A DNA stretch of 64,000 bases, taken from an uncultured Roseovarius sp. Lineage in GTDB: Bacteria; Pseudomonadota; Alphaproteobacteria; Rhodobacterales; Rhodobacteraceae. The stretch lies in assembly GCA_947496175.1 (NCBI GenBank), contig CANMBU010000003.1, forward strand, positions 398,334-462,333, written 5' to 3'. A program made the translations under genes and the position numbers. Under the pieces are notes generated by a model that saw nothing but the letters and a program-made list of their open reading frames with translations, searched no databases and was not told where the DNA came from. Below, one piece after another: positions 19,338-29,164 of this stretch; the stretch's first letter is position 1, and each line of letters opens with the position of its first letter.

Positions 19338-21479
19338 CTATTCGGCCGCGGCTTTTTTGACGAGGGCGTCGGGCACTTTGCCCACGGCCGCCCGGCGTTT
19401 GAGCGTCTTGATCACCTGAGGGCACTTGGCCTCGGACTGGTAGAGAACCTGACAATGCAGGCAGTTGACGCATTCATTGGGGTTGATCTCCCCGGTTGGG
19501 TGGATGGCATCGACCGGACATTCATTGGCGCAGGTGTGGCAGGGCGACCCGCACATCTGATAGCGTTTGAGCCAGTCGAACATGCGCATACGCGCCGGGA
19601 TCGCCAGTGCAGCGCCCAGCGGACACAGGTAACGACAGTAGAATCGTTCGATAAACAGCCCGGCAATGAGCAGGGCCACGGCAAAGACCACGAAAGGCCA
19701 GTCTCGTACGAATTTCAGGATGATCGCCGTTTTGAAGGGCTCGATCTCGGCCAGTTGCTCGGCAATCTGGATTGAGGCCAGCGATATGCCAAAAAGCCCA
19801 AGGAAAATCATGTATTTCGCCGCCCAAAGCCGTTCATGCAGCCCCCAGGGCAATTCGATCTGCGGGATTTTGACAAGACGTCCCAAGCGATTGGTCAGCT
19901 CTTGCAGCGCGCCAAAGGGGCAAAGCCATCCGCAATAGGCTCCGCGCCCCCAGAACAGAAGCGCGGCGGCGACAGCGAACCATTGGATGAATACCAGCGG
20001 GTCGAGAAAGAAGGCATCCCAGGTAAATCCACTGCGCAGCGACCCGGCCAGCGCCATAAGGTTCACGACACTCAGCTGCGCATTCATCATCCAGCCCAGC
20101 CACACAAGCGTGAAGGTCAAAAACCCCATGCGGAACCAGAAATAGGCGCGTGCATGCCGCGTTGCCTGCATCTGAAAGAAAAACACGCCTGTGAGCACCG
20201 CAAGCATCACGCCAAGGATGGCAATATCCACGGTCTTGTCGCGCCAGATGCGTTGCCAAAGCTCGGCCTTGGCCTCGGCCTCTGATTGCACATCCGCATG
20301 GTCCACCGAGGGTGTGACGGCGGGCAGGAGATAGCTCTCGGGTAAATCATAGGCCAGATCAAAGGTTAGAAAGGTTTTGTCCACGGCTCCAACGGCGCGT
20401 TGTGCGAGCAGTTGGATGCGAAACGGTTCCGTTGGATCAAATCCGATATCTGCGGGGATCTTGAAGAGATCCAATTCTGTAAAGCTGGGCGCATCCGGCG
20501 TGCCCAGGTTCAGAACGCGCTTGTGCTGCTTGTCGAAGAAACGGGCCGACACATCGCCCTGGATAAGTTGGAACCGGTCAAAAATGCCGCCGCGCACATA
20601 GCCCGACCCTTTGAAAGAATAACGTCCGCGGCCCAGCAGAATAATCGCCTGCTCTCCGGGTTCCAGCCATTCCACCAGGTTGGCATATTCACGATCTCCA
20701 AGCAGGCTTTGGCCAATGGTCGGGACGCTGACAAGGGCTGCGTACATGTCGATATAGGTCTCATCCTCCGTACCTTTTTCGGGCCGCGCGATGGCACGTT
20801 CATCGCCTGTTGCCGCGAAGGCGGCGTTGATCTGGCCAATATCCAGCGTGAGGCGACGGATGGATCCATCGCCGGAAAGTGTGGTCCAGTCGCGCGTCTC
20901 TGCCGCGCTCATATCAATCTCTCGTGGCGGCCCGGTTGGAGTTTCTGTCGCCAATCCGCCTAGGCCCAGGGCCCGGGCGACTTTCAGACCGCCGCGCACC
21001 AGAGAGTCGTCGATGACCATGACGGTGACTGTGGCCCCGGAGATGATATCGAGATCATGCGCAGATCCGCCCGCGGCGGCCTCGGCTTTGAGGTCAAGTC
21101 CCGCATAGCTTTCGGTCAATGCGCGCATCTTGCTGTCTGGAATGCCGATCAGTACGATAGGCTCTGAGTGCTCTACCAACTTCGCGCCGGTGACGATGCC
21201 ATCGGCGTCCACTGCTGCTGCGACATGGATGGGTTTGCCCGAATAACCAGTGGTGCCCACAAAATCGGATGTGATGAAGACCCAGGCAACGGTTTCACCA
21301 TCTTTCAGAACAGGGGCCACAGGCACATCTTCGCGTAGCGGGCCAAAGCCTGTGGCCCCTTCAACAAAGTCGTTTGGATTCAGGTCTGGAAGAAAACGGG
21401 GCAGTTCCTCGGCAACCGCAGCAACGGTCAGCAAGACTAAGGCCAAGGCGCCACGCGCAATGAGACTCAACATACCCAT
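19338..21479 (-). CDS. nosR: NosR, flavo-iron-sulfur membrane protein for N2O reduction
   Basis: NosR is a polytopic membrane protein required for nosZ activity and expression that links the quinol pool to NosZ. The 713-residue product has a signal segment ([20 protein letters not shown]), a periplasmic FMN-binding domain with the flavinylation-type [10 protein letters not shown] motif (about residue 150), several membrane helices, CX3CP motifs on the cytoplasmic side (CGWLCPFGA and CRYLCPLGA) and two ferredoxin-like 4Fe-4S clusters near the C-terminus ([17 protein letters not shown]). No strong ribosome binding site precedes the ATG; the ATG two codons later (21473) is an alternative. Confidence 0.97.
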   Translation of the reverse strand: MGMLSLIARGALALVLLTVAAVAEELPRFLPDLNPNDFVEGATGFGPLREDVPVAPVLKDGETVAWVFITSDFVGTTGYSGKPIHVAAAVDADGIVTGAKLVEHSEPIVLIGIPDSKMRALTESYAGLDLKAEAAAGGSAHDLDIISGATVTVMVIDDSLVRGGLKVARALGLGGLATETPTGPPREIDMSAAETRDWTTLSGDGSIRRLTLDIGQINAAFAATGDERAIARPEKGTEDETYIDMYAALVSVPTIGQSLLGDREYANLVEWLEPGEQAIILLGRGRYSFKGSGYVRGGIFDRFQLIQGDVSARFFDKQHKRVLNLGTPDAPSFTELDLFKIPADIGFDPTEPFRIQLLAQRAVGAVDKTFLTFDLAYDLPESYLLPAVTPSVDHADVQSEAEAKAELWQRIWRDKTVDIAILGVMLAVLTGVFFFQMQATRHARAYFWFRMGFLTFTLVWLGWMMNAQLSVVNLMALAGSLRSGFTWDAFFLDPLVFIQWFAVAAALLFWGRGAYCGWLCPFGALQELTNRLGRLVKIPQIELPWGLHERLWAAKYMIFLGLFGISLASIQIAEQLAEIEPFKTAIILKFVRDWPFVVFAVALLIAGLFIERFYCRYLCPLGAALAIPARMRMFDWLKRYQMCGSPCHTCANECPVDAIHPTGEINPNECVNCLHCQVLYQSEAKCPQVIKTLKRRAAVGKVPDALVKKAAAE

Positions 21480-21513
21480 AGGGGAATTTACGGGTGAGTA
21501 ATCGTTTCTGGCC

Positions 21514-21527
21514 TTGACCTTGGTTAA
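21514..21527 (-). promoter_or_regulatory. FNR/NnrR-type operator upstream of nosR
   Basis: The plus strand reads TTGACCTTGGTTAA, identical to the hemA site. The centre lies about 41.5 bases upstream of the nosR ATG. If the regulator acts from the usual class II position, transcription would begin at or very close to the start codon. Confidence 0.75.
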
Positions 21528-21610
21528 GTAGCATGTAACTCAATTAATTGAGAAAAAGCGTAATAATGTTTTTAAAACAGTTTATTAAGCGATTTACTTA
21601 ATCTGGTCGA

Positions 21611-22831
21611 CTAGAGTGATGTTGGACTCTTTGATGCCCTTTGCGTGACCCTTGGCCGAAGCAATCTAGAGCCATAGAGACAAACAAACCCCAAAAAAGA
21701 CAAACACCAAAAACCGGCAGCTGCGTTTTGCATCGCTGACGGATCGTCACTGAAGGCAGCTAAAGTGCGTAGACACACGGCGCAAAAGAGAGCCAGGTAG
21801 AGGCATATCGTGCCGGATCCAGCGTGCAGACCACCTCCTGTGTGCCCCAAAGTGGCACGGGTCATGACCGCAAGGGTCATCATCCCGATTGCCCCAATCA
21901 TCCAGATATGCTGTGTGCTGGCCAAATGCTCTGTCGCGCCACCTAAAATAACCCCGGCATGCACCAAGGCGCCTACTGGAATGAAAAGGTAAGACAGATG
22001 CAACACCCAAACCAAGGCTTCTGGCCCTGTGCGATGCCCTTGCCATCGCGCCAATCGGATCAGGTGCAAGATACCTGCAACGGCAAGCAAAACGCCGGTC
22101 ATTTTGGTATCCGGCCAGATCACCCAAACCAGCAACGACACCAAAAGCGCCAGAAGAGCCAGCTTGTCGTATGCCTGCATCGGCGGAGCGGGCAGGTGAT
22201 CATTGCCGACCTTGACCAGCCAGTTACGGGTAAAAGACGGCACCACGCGCCCGCCGACGACCGCAACAAGCATCAAAGCCGTCGCAAGCCCAAGCCGCAG
22301 ACCGGGGCCACTTGCAGCATACCCATCAAGGGCCTCGAAGTGGAACATCGCATTGGCCACAAGAAAGGCCAGCAAAAGGCTCAGGATAATGAGGTTTTTC
22401 CAATTCTTACCGGCAAAAATCTCGCGCGCGGCGACAAGCGACAGAGCCAACGGAAAGGCAAGATCAAGCAGCACAGCGGCCGAGGCAGGCAGCAGCTCAG
22501 ATATCGCCATTGCGATGCGCCCAATCAGCCATAATCCGGCCAAGGCGACCAAGGACCACCCCATGACCGGCAATCGCCCGGTCCAGTTTGGCACTGCCGT
22601 CAGCAAGAATCCCGCGATCACTGCGCCGAGATAGCCAAAGAGCACCTCATGCGCATGCCAACTCACGATGTCATAACGAATTGGCAGCTGCAGCCGACCC
22701 CCGAGCATGGCGACCCATGCCAGCATAGACAGAACAGCCCAGACAGCAGCACCTAGAAAGAAGGGTCGGAACCCGAAACTAAAGAGTGCGGGTCCCGTCC
22801 AGGCGCGCACCCTTTGCTGCGTTGTGGTCAT
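21611..22831 (-). CDS. nnrS: NnrS family heme-copper membrane protein
   Basis: NnrS proteins are polytopic membrane proteins with heme and copper that occur with denitrification genes and protect against NO stress. The 406-residue product has about 12 hydrophobic segments and the characteristic start FSFGFRPFFLGAAVWA followed by WHAHEVLFGYLGAVIAGFLLTAVPNWTG. It is upstream of nosR, on the same strand but separated by about 130 bases containing the nosR operator, so it is probably a separate unit. Confidence 0.94.
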   Translation of the reverse strand: MTTTQQRVRAWTGPALFSFGFRPFFLGAAVWAVLSMLAWVAMLGGRLQLPIRYDIVSWHAHEVLFGYLGAVIAGFLLTAVPNWTGRLPVMGWSLVALAGLWLIGRIAMAISELLPASAAVLLDLAFPLALSLVAAREIFAGKNWKNLIILSLLLAFLVANAMFHFEALDGYAASGPGLRLGLATALMLVAVVGGRVVPSFTRNWLVKVGNDHLPAPPMQAYDKLALLALLVSLLVWVIWPDTKMTGVLLAVAGILHLIRLARWQGHRTGPEALVWVLHLSYLFIPVGALVHAGVILGGATEHLASTQHIWMIGAIGMMTLAVMTRATLGHTGGGLHAGSGTICLYLALFCAVCLRTLAAFSDDPSAMQNAAAGFWCLSFLGFVCLYGSRLLRPRVTQRASKSPTSL

Positions 22832-23206
22832 GGCCGGACTTCACCTTTGATTAGACAGTGGCACCTTATGCGATTTTCGTACTTCTTGTCGCTGGCCGGA
22901 CCGATTTTGTCGGCAGTTTATTACTTGTCCTGTTGATCACTAAGGTCTTTTTTTATTCACTGCGTCGACCGATTTGCATACCTCCCAGCTACGCTTTAAC
23001 AAGTCGTCGACTTTTTGCAATGCATAGTCGATTTCTTCTTCGTAAATGGGGTCTGCACATATTTCCTTGTTTTAGAAGTAAACGTTCTTCAATTACGATT
23101 TCGATTGTGAGTTTCGTATCGCGTTACACCAAATGTTGCCCTGGGCAAATGTTGCGCGGGACAAAAAATATATCTGAAGTTTAAATATTAAATTTGTTAA
23201 GATTTT
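22832..23206. other. AT-rich spacer between nnrS and tRNA-Asn
   Basis: About 375 bases of lower-GC sequence. A 108-codon rightward frame exists (22858-23184), but its protein has no recognisable features and odd composition. No copy of the 14-bp TTGAC-N4-GTTAA site was seen here. It presumably holds the nnrS promoter. Confidence 0.5.
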
Positions 23207-23281
23207 TGGCTCCGGCGGTAGGGATCGAACCTACGACCAATTGATTAACAGTCAACTGCTCTACCGCTGAGCTACGCCGGA
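23207..23281 (-). tRNA. tRNA-Asn (GTT)
   Basis: The minus strand gives a complete cloverleaf of 75 bases with encoded CCA: acceptor TCCGGCG pairs with CGCCGGA, the D-arm is GCTCAGCGGTAGAGC, the anticodon loop CTGTTAA carries GTT, and the T-arm contains GGTTCGATCC. Confidence 0.97.
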
Positions 23282-23363
23282 CCAACGAGCGGGATATAGC
23301 AATCTGGATTCTGCGCGTCCAGAGGGATTGTGACAAATTTTTCTCGGCGCGTCTGTAACGACC

Positions 23364-24266
23364 TCAGGTCAGGGTGAAGATGGCATCGCGCGTCAGCTCG
23401 CCCGTCGGCTGTACGGAGTTTTTACCATGAAGGTCAATAAGATGCGCCAGCACGTTGCGCTCGGCAGCGGGCAAGAGGGCTTGCGGCGTGTCGGTGTAAA
23501 TTTGTCGTGTCAGCGTCTCTGCGGTGGCGGGGGCTGTGCTCAGTGCTGTCAGGATCGACGCTTCCCGCTCATTCCTGTGGGCGATGAGCCAGTCGATCCG
23601 CGTGGCGGGATCGGTGATCGGGGCGCCGTGACCGGCATGCAGAACACGCGCGTTTATGCTTCTTAACCTGCGGCAGGAGGCCATGAAATCGGTCAGATCC
23701 CCATCGGGCGGCGCGACCAGAGAGCTGGCCCAGCCCATGACCAGATCCCCGCTGAAGACCACATCGCCCATGGCAAAGCACAGGTGATTGCCCAGATGCC
23801 CCGGCGTCCAGAGCGCGGTCAGGGACCAGTCGGGGCCCTCCACTTGCGCGCCATCCTCCAACGCAATATCGGGCGCAAAATCAGAATCCACGCCTTCACC
23901 GGCATCCGCCAACCCGGCTGCAGCAAGGCTTTGCATGACGGCACTACGCCCGGCGCGGGACGGCCCAAACGCGTGAACCTTGGCCCCGGTTTCGCGTGCC
24001 AGGGCCGGGGACAGGGGAGAATGATCAAGGTGGCTATGGGTGACAAAGATATGCGTGATACGCTGATCCGGAGCAAGGGCCGTGAGAATGGCCGTCAGGT
24101 GGCTTTCATCCGCAGGTCCGGGGTCTATCACCGCCACATCGGTTGCGCCGATAAGATAGGTGTTCGTCCCCCGAAAGGTCATAGGTGACGGGTTAGGCGC
24201 CAGAATACGCCGGACGCCATCGCCAAGCTCTGCGACCACACCCGGTGTGGGATCAAATTCGTTCAT
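23364..24266 (-). CDS. Metallo-beta-lactamase-fold hydrolase (LACTB2-like)
   Basis: This 300-residue MBL-fold hydrolase has the Zn motif HSHLDH (His77, His79, Asp81, His82), a downstream TPGHLGNHLCF segment with another metal His, VFSGDLVMG with the bridging Asp, and LHAGHGAPI with the last His. A C-terminal part after about residue 215 resembles the winged-helix tail of LACTB2-like proteins, which act on RNA or small thioesters. The substrate is unknown. No signal peptide is seen. It is a single leftward gene between a tRNA and a divergent histidine kinase. Confidence 0.85.
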   Translation of the reverse strand: MNEFDPTPGVVAELGDGVRRILAPNPSPMTFRGTNTYLIGATDVAVIDPGPADESHLTAILTALAPDQRITHIFVTHSHLDHSPLSPALARETGAKVHAFGPSRAGRSAVMQSLAAAGLADAGEGVDSDFAPDIALEDGAQVEGPDWSLTALWTPGHLGNHLCFAMGDVVFSGDLVMGWASSLVAPPDGDLTDFMASCRRLRSINARVLHAGHGAPITDPATRIDWLIAHRNEREASILTALSTAPATAETLTRQIYTDTPQALLPAAERNVLAHLIDLHGKNSVQPTGELTRDAIFTLT

Positions 24267-24312
24267 GCTGATCGCTCTTTCCGTCTGCTCTGCCTGCCGC
24301 TACGTTTAGCGC

Positions 24313-25617
24313 ATGTCGTTCCGCTGGCTCAAACGCTATATGCCCCGCAGCTTGTATGGCCGGGCCTTTCTTATCCTGCTTTTGCCGGTGATCACACTGA
24401 TGCTTGTCGTCTCTGTTATTTTCATCCAGCGCCATTTTGAGGGTGTGACCAACCAGATGACGCGCACCGCAAGCCGCGAAGTGCGTGTGCTGCTCAACAG
24501 TGGTGAAACCGCACAAGAGATCGCACAAAGTGGCGTGGCAGCAACGCTTCAGGTTATGGTGGAGGATGTAGCGATGGCCGAACTGCCGCTCCAGAACACC
24601 CGGCGCTGGTACGATTTTACCGGGGCGTTTGTGATACGAGAGTTCACCCAATTGCTGCCATCGGTCAAAGCGATTGAATTGCCGAATGAAAAGGATGTGA
24701 ATCTCTATTTCCAGAACGGCACAGATGCGTTCCGCCTGACCTTTGACCGTCGGCGGGTGTCAGCCTCCAATCCGCATCAGCTTTTGGTCAATATGGTGGT
24801 GTTTTCGGGCATCATGACGGTCATCGCTTATTTTTACCTGCGCAATCAACTGCGTCCCATCACGCGGCTGGCCTCCGCGTCAGAAGCATTTGGCCGAGGG
24901 CGGCATGTCGAATATCGCCCGGCGGGGTCTGTCGAGGTGCGCGCAGCGGGGCATGCGTTTCTGGACATGCGCGCGCGCATTGAGAGGCAGATTGAGCAGC
25001 GCACGATGATGCTCTCGGGTGTCAGTCACGATCTGCGCACACCCATTACCCGGCTGAAGCTCGCGCTCAGTATGATGGATGAGACCGAGCGCGCTCCGCT
25101 GGAACGCGACGTGAAAGACATGGAACGGCTGATCACGGAATTTCTAGATTTCGCCCAGGGCGCGCAGGAGGGTGAGCCGGAACCAGTTGATCCACACGCG
25201 TTGGTTCTGGATGTGGTTGGCGGGTTTCAGAGAGAAGGCAAGGACGTCACATTGGCGCAATCAGAAGGGGAGGGTGATGTGCCATTGCGCCCCGGCGGCA
25301 TCCGAAGGGCGGTGGAGAACCTCGTCGGCAACGCAGTACGCTACGGCAAGAAAGCAGAAATTTCAGTTCAGATCACGGATCGCGCGCTGCGCATCCGGAT
25401 TGAGGATGATGGGCCAGGCATCCCCGAGGACCGGCGCGAAGAGGCGCTCAAACCATTTGCCCGCCTGGTCGAGGCGCGCAATCAGAACCTTGGAACTGGT
25501 GTCGGGCTTGGCTTGTCGATTGCCATGGACATCGCACGCGCCCATGGCGGAACCCTGAGGCTTGGCGAAAGCAAGGCCTTGGGTGGATTGCAGGCGGATA
25601 TCGTGATCGGGCGGTGA
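24313..25617 (+). CDS. EnvZ-type sensor histidine kinase, orphan
   Basis: This 434-residue membrane histidine kinase has a first transmembrane helix at about 17-38, a periplasmic region to about 157 and a second helix at about 158-176. Next come a HAMP domain (RPITRLASASEAFGRG), a dimerisation domain with phospho-acceptor His239 in VSHDLRTPITRL, and an ATPase domain with N box ENLVGNAVRYG and G boxes DDGPGIPED and GVGLGLSI. The layout is that of EnvZ. No response regulator gene is adjacent, so its partner must lie elsewhere; an OmpR-like protein is the likely one. Confidence 0.88.
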   Translation: MSFRWLKRYMPRSLYGRAFLILLLPVITLMLVVSVIFIQRHFEGVTNQMTRTASREVRVLLNSGETAQEIAQSGVAATLQVMVEDVAMAELPLQNTRRWYDFTGAFVIREFTQLLPSVKAIELPNEKDVNLYFQNGTDAFRLTFDRRRVSASNPHQLLVNMVVFSGIMTVIAYFYLRNQLRPITRLASASEAFGRGRHVEYRPAGSVEVRAAGHAFLDMRARIERQIEQRTMMLSGVSHDLRTPITRLKLALSMMDETERAPLERDVKDMERLITEFLDFAQGAQEGEPEPVDPHALVLDVVGGFQREGKDVTLAQSEGEGDVPLRPGGIRRAVENLVGNAVRYGKKAEISVQITDRALRIRIEDDGPGIPEDRREEALKPFARLVEARNQNLGTGVGLGLSIAMDIARAHGGTLRLGESKALGGLQADIVIGR

Positions 25618-25715
25618 GGGAGTGGATTTGTCAAAAATTCCAGCCCAGAAAACGCCTCTATTCAAATGTTTCGCACGCGAAACGCTTTAACAAACTGTCA
25701 ATCGTTTCACGCCAG

Positions 25716-25994
25716 TCACCGCTGCCAGAACCGCTTCTTTTTGGGCTTTTGCGCTTTGAGATGTTTCTTTAGATCGGTGTACCCCCCGATCTTGACGCCG
25801 TCGATGAAGACAAGCGGTGTGGTGGTGATGTGATGCTTGTCCTTGAACTTGTCCGTTGCCGCCCGTGTGCGCAGGATGTGTTCTTCGATGTCAAAACCAT
25901 TACTGCGCAGAAGATCACGCGCCGCGGTACCATAGCCGCAGGTGTAGTTAGGAAGCTCCATCCGGTAGAGGGTCGCTTTTGGCATTTTGGTCAT
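25716..25994 (-). CDS. Glutaredoxin-like protein with an atypical active site
   Basis: This 92-residue thioredoxin-fold protein has the glutaredoxin core: an N-terminal strand-turn with Cys19 in YTCGYGTAARDLL, the cis-Pro TTTPLVFIDG and a GGYTDLKKHL glutathione-site segment. The active site is CGYG rather than CPYC or CGFS, so only one active-site cysteine is present. It ends in a very basic tail (KPKKKRFWQR). It may be a monothiol reductase or a GSH-dependent oxidoreductase. It is a single gene convergent with the histidine kinase. Confidence 0.85.
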   Translation of the reverse strand: MTKMPKATLYRMELPNYTCGYGTAARDLLRSNGFDIEEHILRTRAATDKFKDKHHITTTPLVFIDGVKIGGYTDLKKHLKAQKPKKKRFWQR

Positions 25995-26078
25995 CCTTGT
26001 TCTTGTGGCGGATTAGGACTGCGCAAGGCAAGCGCGCAAGGGGCGGCGGATCACGATTGCGTAAAGTGCAGTGAAAGA

Positions 26079-26155
26079 TGGTAGGCCCGGAGGGACTCGA
26101 ACCCCCAACCAAAGCGTTATGAGCGCTCTGCTCTAACCAATTGAGCTACAGGCCC
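26079..26155 (-). tRNA. tRNA with CAT anticodon, probably tRNA-Ile2 (lysidine type)
   Basis: A 77-base cloverleaf with encoded CCA. It begins GGGCCTGTAGCTC, has anticodon loop CTCATAA and acceptor GGGCCTG pairing with the 3' strand. The GGGCC acceptor and GAGCGCTCATAACGC anticodon arm resemble bacterial tRNA-Ile2, in which C34 becomes lysidine, more than elongator or initiator tRNA-Met. The isotype is therefore inferred. Confidence 0.8.
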
Positions 26156-26263
26156 GACCTGGGATCGTCCTAGGCGGGCAGACGTGGAGCGTCAAGGCTT
26201 TGTGATTGCGCGGGCCAGCATGATGGTCTAACCGAACACCGCAGGACCAAAGCGGAGCGGGCC

Positions 26264-27310
26264 ATGAGCGACGGCAAAAAAGGCATCACCTATGCGGATG
26301 CGGGTGTGGATATCGACGCAGGCAACGCGCTTGTCGACCGGATCAAGCCTGCGGCCAAGCGTACGACACGCTCTGGTGTAATGGCCGGGCTTGGCGGGTT
26401 TGGCGCGCTTTTTGATCTTAAAGCCGCCGGGTACAACGACCCCATTCTTGTGGCCGCCACAGATGGGGTGGGCACCAAGCTGCGCATCGCAATTGATACA
26501 GGCAATGTGGACGGTGTGGGCATTGATCTGGTGGCGATGTGCGTCAATGACCTTGTATGCCAAGGGGCAGAACCGCTCTTCTTTCTTGATTATTTTGCAA
26601 CCGGCAAACTGGATACCGGGAGTGCTGCGCGTATTATCGAAGGAATCGCGGAGGGCTGTGTCCGCTCGGGCTGTGCGCTGATCGGTGGCGAAACAGCGGA
26701 GATGCCGGGCATGTACCCGGACGGCGATTTTGATCTGGCAGGCTTTGCCGTGGGCGCGATGGAGCGCGGTGCTGATTTGCCTGCCGGGGTGGTTGAGGGC
26801 GATGTGCTTCTTGGGCTGACCTCGGACGGGGTGCATTCCAATGGCTATTCATTGGTGCGCAAACTGGTGGAGGTCTCTGGCCTTGGCTGGGATGCGGAGT
26901 GTCCTTGGGACAAAGGCACGCTTGGAGCATCCCTTCTGACGCCGACGCGGCTTTATGTGAAAGAGGCGCTGGCAGCGGTGCGTGCTGGCGGTGTGCATGC
27001 TTTGGCGCATATCACCGGTGGCGGACTGACCGAGAATATCCCGCGGGTTCTGCCGGACGGTATGATGGCGCAGATTGATCTTGGATCCTATGAACTTGCC
27101 CCCGTTTTCAAATGGCTTCAGGCAACAGGCGGCATGGCGGAAGCCGAAATGCTCAAGACCTTTAACTGCGGCATTGGCATGGTTCTGGCCGTGGCTGAAG
27201 ACCGGGCCAGGTCTTTGACAGCGCTTCTTGAAGGTGAGGGGGAGACTGTTGTCCACCTGGGCCGCGTCACTGCGGGGCAGGGCGTGTCTTACACCGGTAC
27301 GCTGTCTTGA
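26264..27310 (+). CDS. purM: Phosphoribosylformylglycinamidine cyclo-ligase (AIR synthetase)
   Basis: PurM closes the imidazole ring in purine biosynthesis (FGAM + ATP to AIR). The 348-residue product has the standard N-terminus ([22 protein letters not shown]), the ATDGVGTKL segment and [21 protein letters not shown]. It forms a two-gene unit with purN, whose start overlaps its stop. Confidence 0.97.
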   Translation: MSDGKKGITYADAGVDIDAGNALVDRIKPAAKRTTRSGVMAGLGGFGALFDLKAAGYNDPILVAATDGVGTKLRIAIDTGNVDGVGIDLVAMCVNDLVCQGAEPLFFLDYFATGKLDTGSAARIIEGIAEGCVRSGCALIGGETAEMPGMYPDGDFDLAGFAVGAMERGADLPAGVVEGDVLLGLTSDGVHSNGYSLVRKLVEVSGLGWDAECPWDKGTLGASLLTPTRLYVKEALAAVRAGGVHALAHITGGGLTENIPRVLPDGMMAQIDLGSYELAPVFKWLQATGGMAEAEMLKTFNCGIGMVLAVAEDRARSLTALLEGEGETVVHLGRVTAGQGVSYTGTLS

Positions 27311-27900
27311 GCAAACGCGTGGCGATCCTGTTTTCCGGTGGCGGCTCCAACATGGTGGCGCTGATTGAAAGCATGGTCGGCGATCACCCCGCAAGACCTG
27401 TGGTGGCAGTGTCCAACAATGCACAAGCTGCGGGATTGACCAAGGCGCAGACACTCGGTGTGGCCACAGATGTGGTGGACCACCGTCCCTTCAAGGGCGA
27501 CCGGGATGCCTTTGAGGCCGTACTCAACGAAACGCTGGCTGCACATGCGCCAGACATTATTTGCTTTGCTGGCTTCATGCGGATCTTCACCGAACGTTTC
27601 ATTTCCCGCTGGGCAGGGCAGATGATCAACATTCACCCTTCGCTCTTACCGAAATACAAAGGCCTCAACACCCATGCGCGCGCTTTGGAGGCCGGAGAGA
27701 CCGAAGCCGGGTGCAGCGTACATGAGGTGCGTCTGGAGCTAGATGACGGACCGCTGTTGGGGCAGGCGCGGGTCCCGGTTCTTTCGGGCGACACGCCCGA
27801 CACGTTGGCGGCGCGTGTGCTGGAGCAAGAGCATAATCTGTACCCTGCCGTATTGAAACGTTTCGCAGAAGGTGACAAAACACCCGTGCTTTTGCCATGA
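27307..27900 (+). CDS. purN: Phosphoribosylglycinamide formyltransferase
   Basis: PurN transfers a formyl group from 10-formyl-THF to GAR. The 197-residue product has the start [15 protein letters not shown], and the catalytic region [17 protein letters not shown] with Asn and His. The predicted start is a TTG at 27307, which overlaps the purM stop and yields the usual [14 protein letters not shown]-terminus. No ATG lies in a suitable place and a strong ribosome binding site is not visible, so translational coupling to purM is likely. Confidence 0.95.
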   Translation: MSKRVAILFSGGGSNMVALIESMVGDHPARPVVAVSNNAQAAGLTKAQTLGVATDVVDHRPFKGDRDAFEAVLNETLAAHAPDIICFAGFMRIFTERFISRWAGQMINIHPSLLPKYKGLNTHARALEAGETEAGCSVHEVRLELDDGPLLGQARVPVLSGDTPDTLAARVLEQEHNLYPAVLKRFAEGDKTPVLLP

Positions 27901-27990
27901 ATTCTGGCGTTTTCATTTTGGCGTGCCTGCCCTATACCGGATTAAGGCACCGGGCCTGATAAAACCAACAAGAGACAAGACCCGCTGAAT

Positions 27991-29151
27991 ATGAAGACAA
28001 TCACCACCACCGATGAGCTGTCCGAATTTTGCAAACGCGCTCAGGATGTGGATTACGTGACAGTCGACACTGAATTCCTTCGCGAACGTAGTTATTATTC
28101 CAAACTGTGCCTCATCCAACTGGCCTTGCCGGGGCGCAGTGATGACGACGCTGTTCTGGTCGACCCCATCGAGGGTGTGTCCATGTCGCTAGAGCCGCTC
28201 TATGAACTTTTTCGCGCGCCGAATGTAGTGAAGGTGTTCCACGCGGCCCGTCAGGATCTGGAAATTTTCCATGTGGATGGCGGGCTGATCCCTGCGCCAT
28301 TGTTTGACACCCAGGTTGCGGCGATGGTCTGTGGTTTTGGGGAACAGGTGGGCTATGAAACGCTGGTGAGGCGCATCCCCAAACAATCGCTCGATAAAAC
28401 CTCGCGCTTCACGGACTGGTCACGGCGTCCGCTTACCAGCGCGCAGAAGAAATACGCCCTCGCGGACGTCACACATTTGCGGCAGATCTACGAACACTTG
28501 TCGGCCAAACTGTCCGAGACAGGACGCGACAAATGGGTGGCAGAGGAGATGGAGGTTCTGACAAACCCCGAAACCTATATCACCCGCCCCGAAGATGCCT
28601 GGCTGCGCGTGAAAACACGTAACGTCTCTGGACGGTTCTTGGCCATTGTCCGCGAACTGGCACGGTTTCGCGAAGAATATGCGCAGACGCGCAATGTACC
28701 ACGCAATCGTGTTTTCAAGGATGATGCGCTGGTTGAGCTTGCGTCAACCAAACCCGGATCACACAAAGACCTGTCACGCGCGCGGCTGTTGTTGCGCGAA
28801 GCGCGTCGAGGAGACATTGCGGATGGTATCCTCAAAGCCGTTGAGACCGGTCTCGCCTGTGCCAATGATGACCTGCCCAAACCGGACCGGTCCCGTGATA
28901 AGCTTCAGGTCAACCCAGCTTTGGCGGACCTTCTGCGCGTATTGCTCAAGGCCAAGACCGAGGAATATGCGGTCGCGTCCAAACTGATCGCCTCTGCCGC
29001 TGATCTTGATGCGATATCAGCGGGTGAACGTGATGTACCCGCACTGGGCGGGTGGCGTTATGATGTATTTGGAGCGGATGCGCTTCGGCTTTGCAATGGA
29101 GAAGTCGCTTTGGGCGCCAAAGGCGGCACAATCCGCACGGTTGATCTTTGA
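27991..29151 (+). CDS. rnd: Ribonuclease D
   Basis: This 3'-5' exoribonuclease is involved in tRNA 3' maturation. The 386-residue protein has DEDDy-type exonuclease motifs: VDTEFLRERSYY (DxE), VFHAARQDLEIF, and YALADVTHLRQIY (YxxxD). HRDC-like helical domains follow in the C-terminal half. Typical size for alphaproteobacterial RNase D. It stands alone, 90 bases after purN and convergent with a lipoprotein gene. Confidence 0.95.
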   Translation: MKTITTTDELSEFCKRAQDVDYVTVDTEFLRERSYYSKLCLIQLALPGRSDDDAVLVDPIEGVSMSLEPLYELFRAPNVVKVFHAARQDLEIFHVDGGLIPAPLFDTQVAAMVCGFGEQVGYETLVRRIPKQSLDKTSRFTDWSRRPLTSAQKKYALADVTHLRQIYEHLSAKLSETGRDKWVAEEMEVLTNPETYITRPEDAWLRVKTRNVSGRFLAIVRELARFREEYAQTRNVPRNRVFKDDALVELASTKPGSHKDLSRARLLLREARRGDIADGILKAVETGLACANDDLPKPDRSRDKLQVNPALADLLRVLLKAKTEEYAVASKLIASAADLDAISAGERDVPALGGWRYDVFGADALRLCNGEVALGAKGGTIRTVDL

Positions 29152-29164
29152 ACGTTGTAAGGTC

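Noticed and set aside
22858..23184. 108-codon rightward frame in the AT-rich spacer after nnrS
   Set aside because: Composition is irregular, there is no good start signal, and no recognisable domain was seen.
23207..26155. The two tRNA genes as integration sites of a mobile element
   Set aside because: No integrase, direct repeat or unusual gene cargo next to them.
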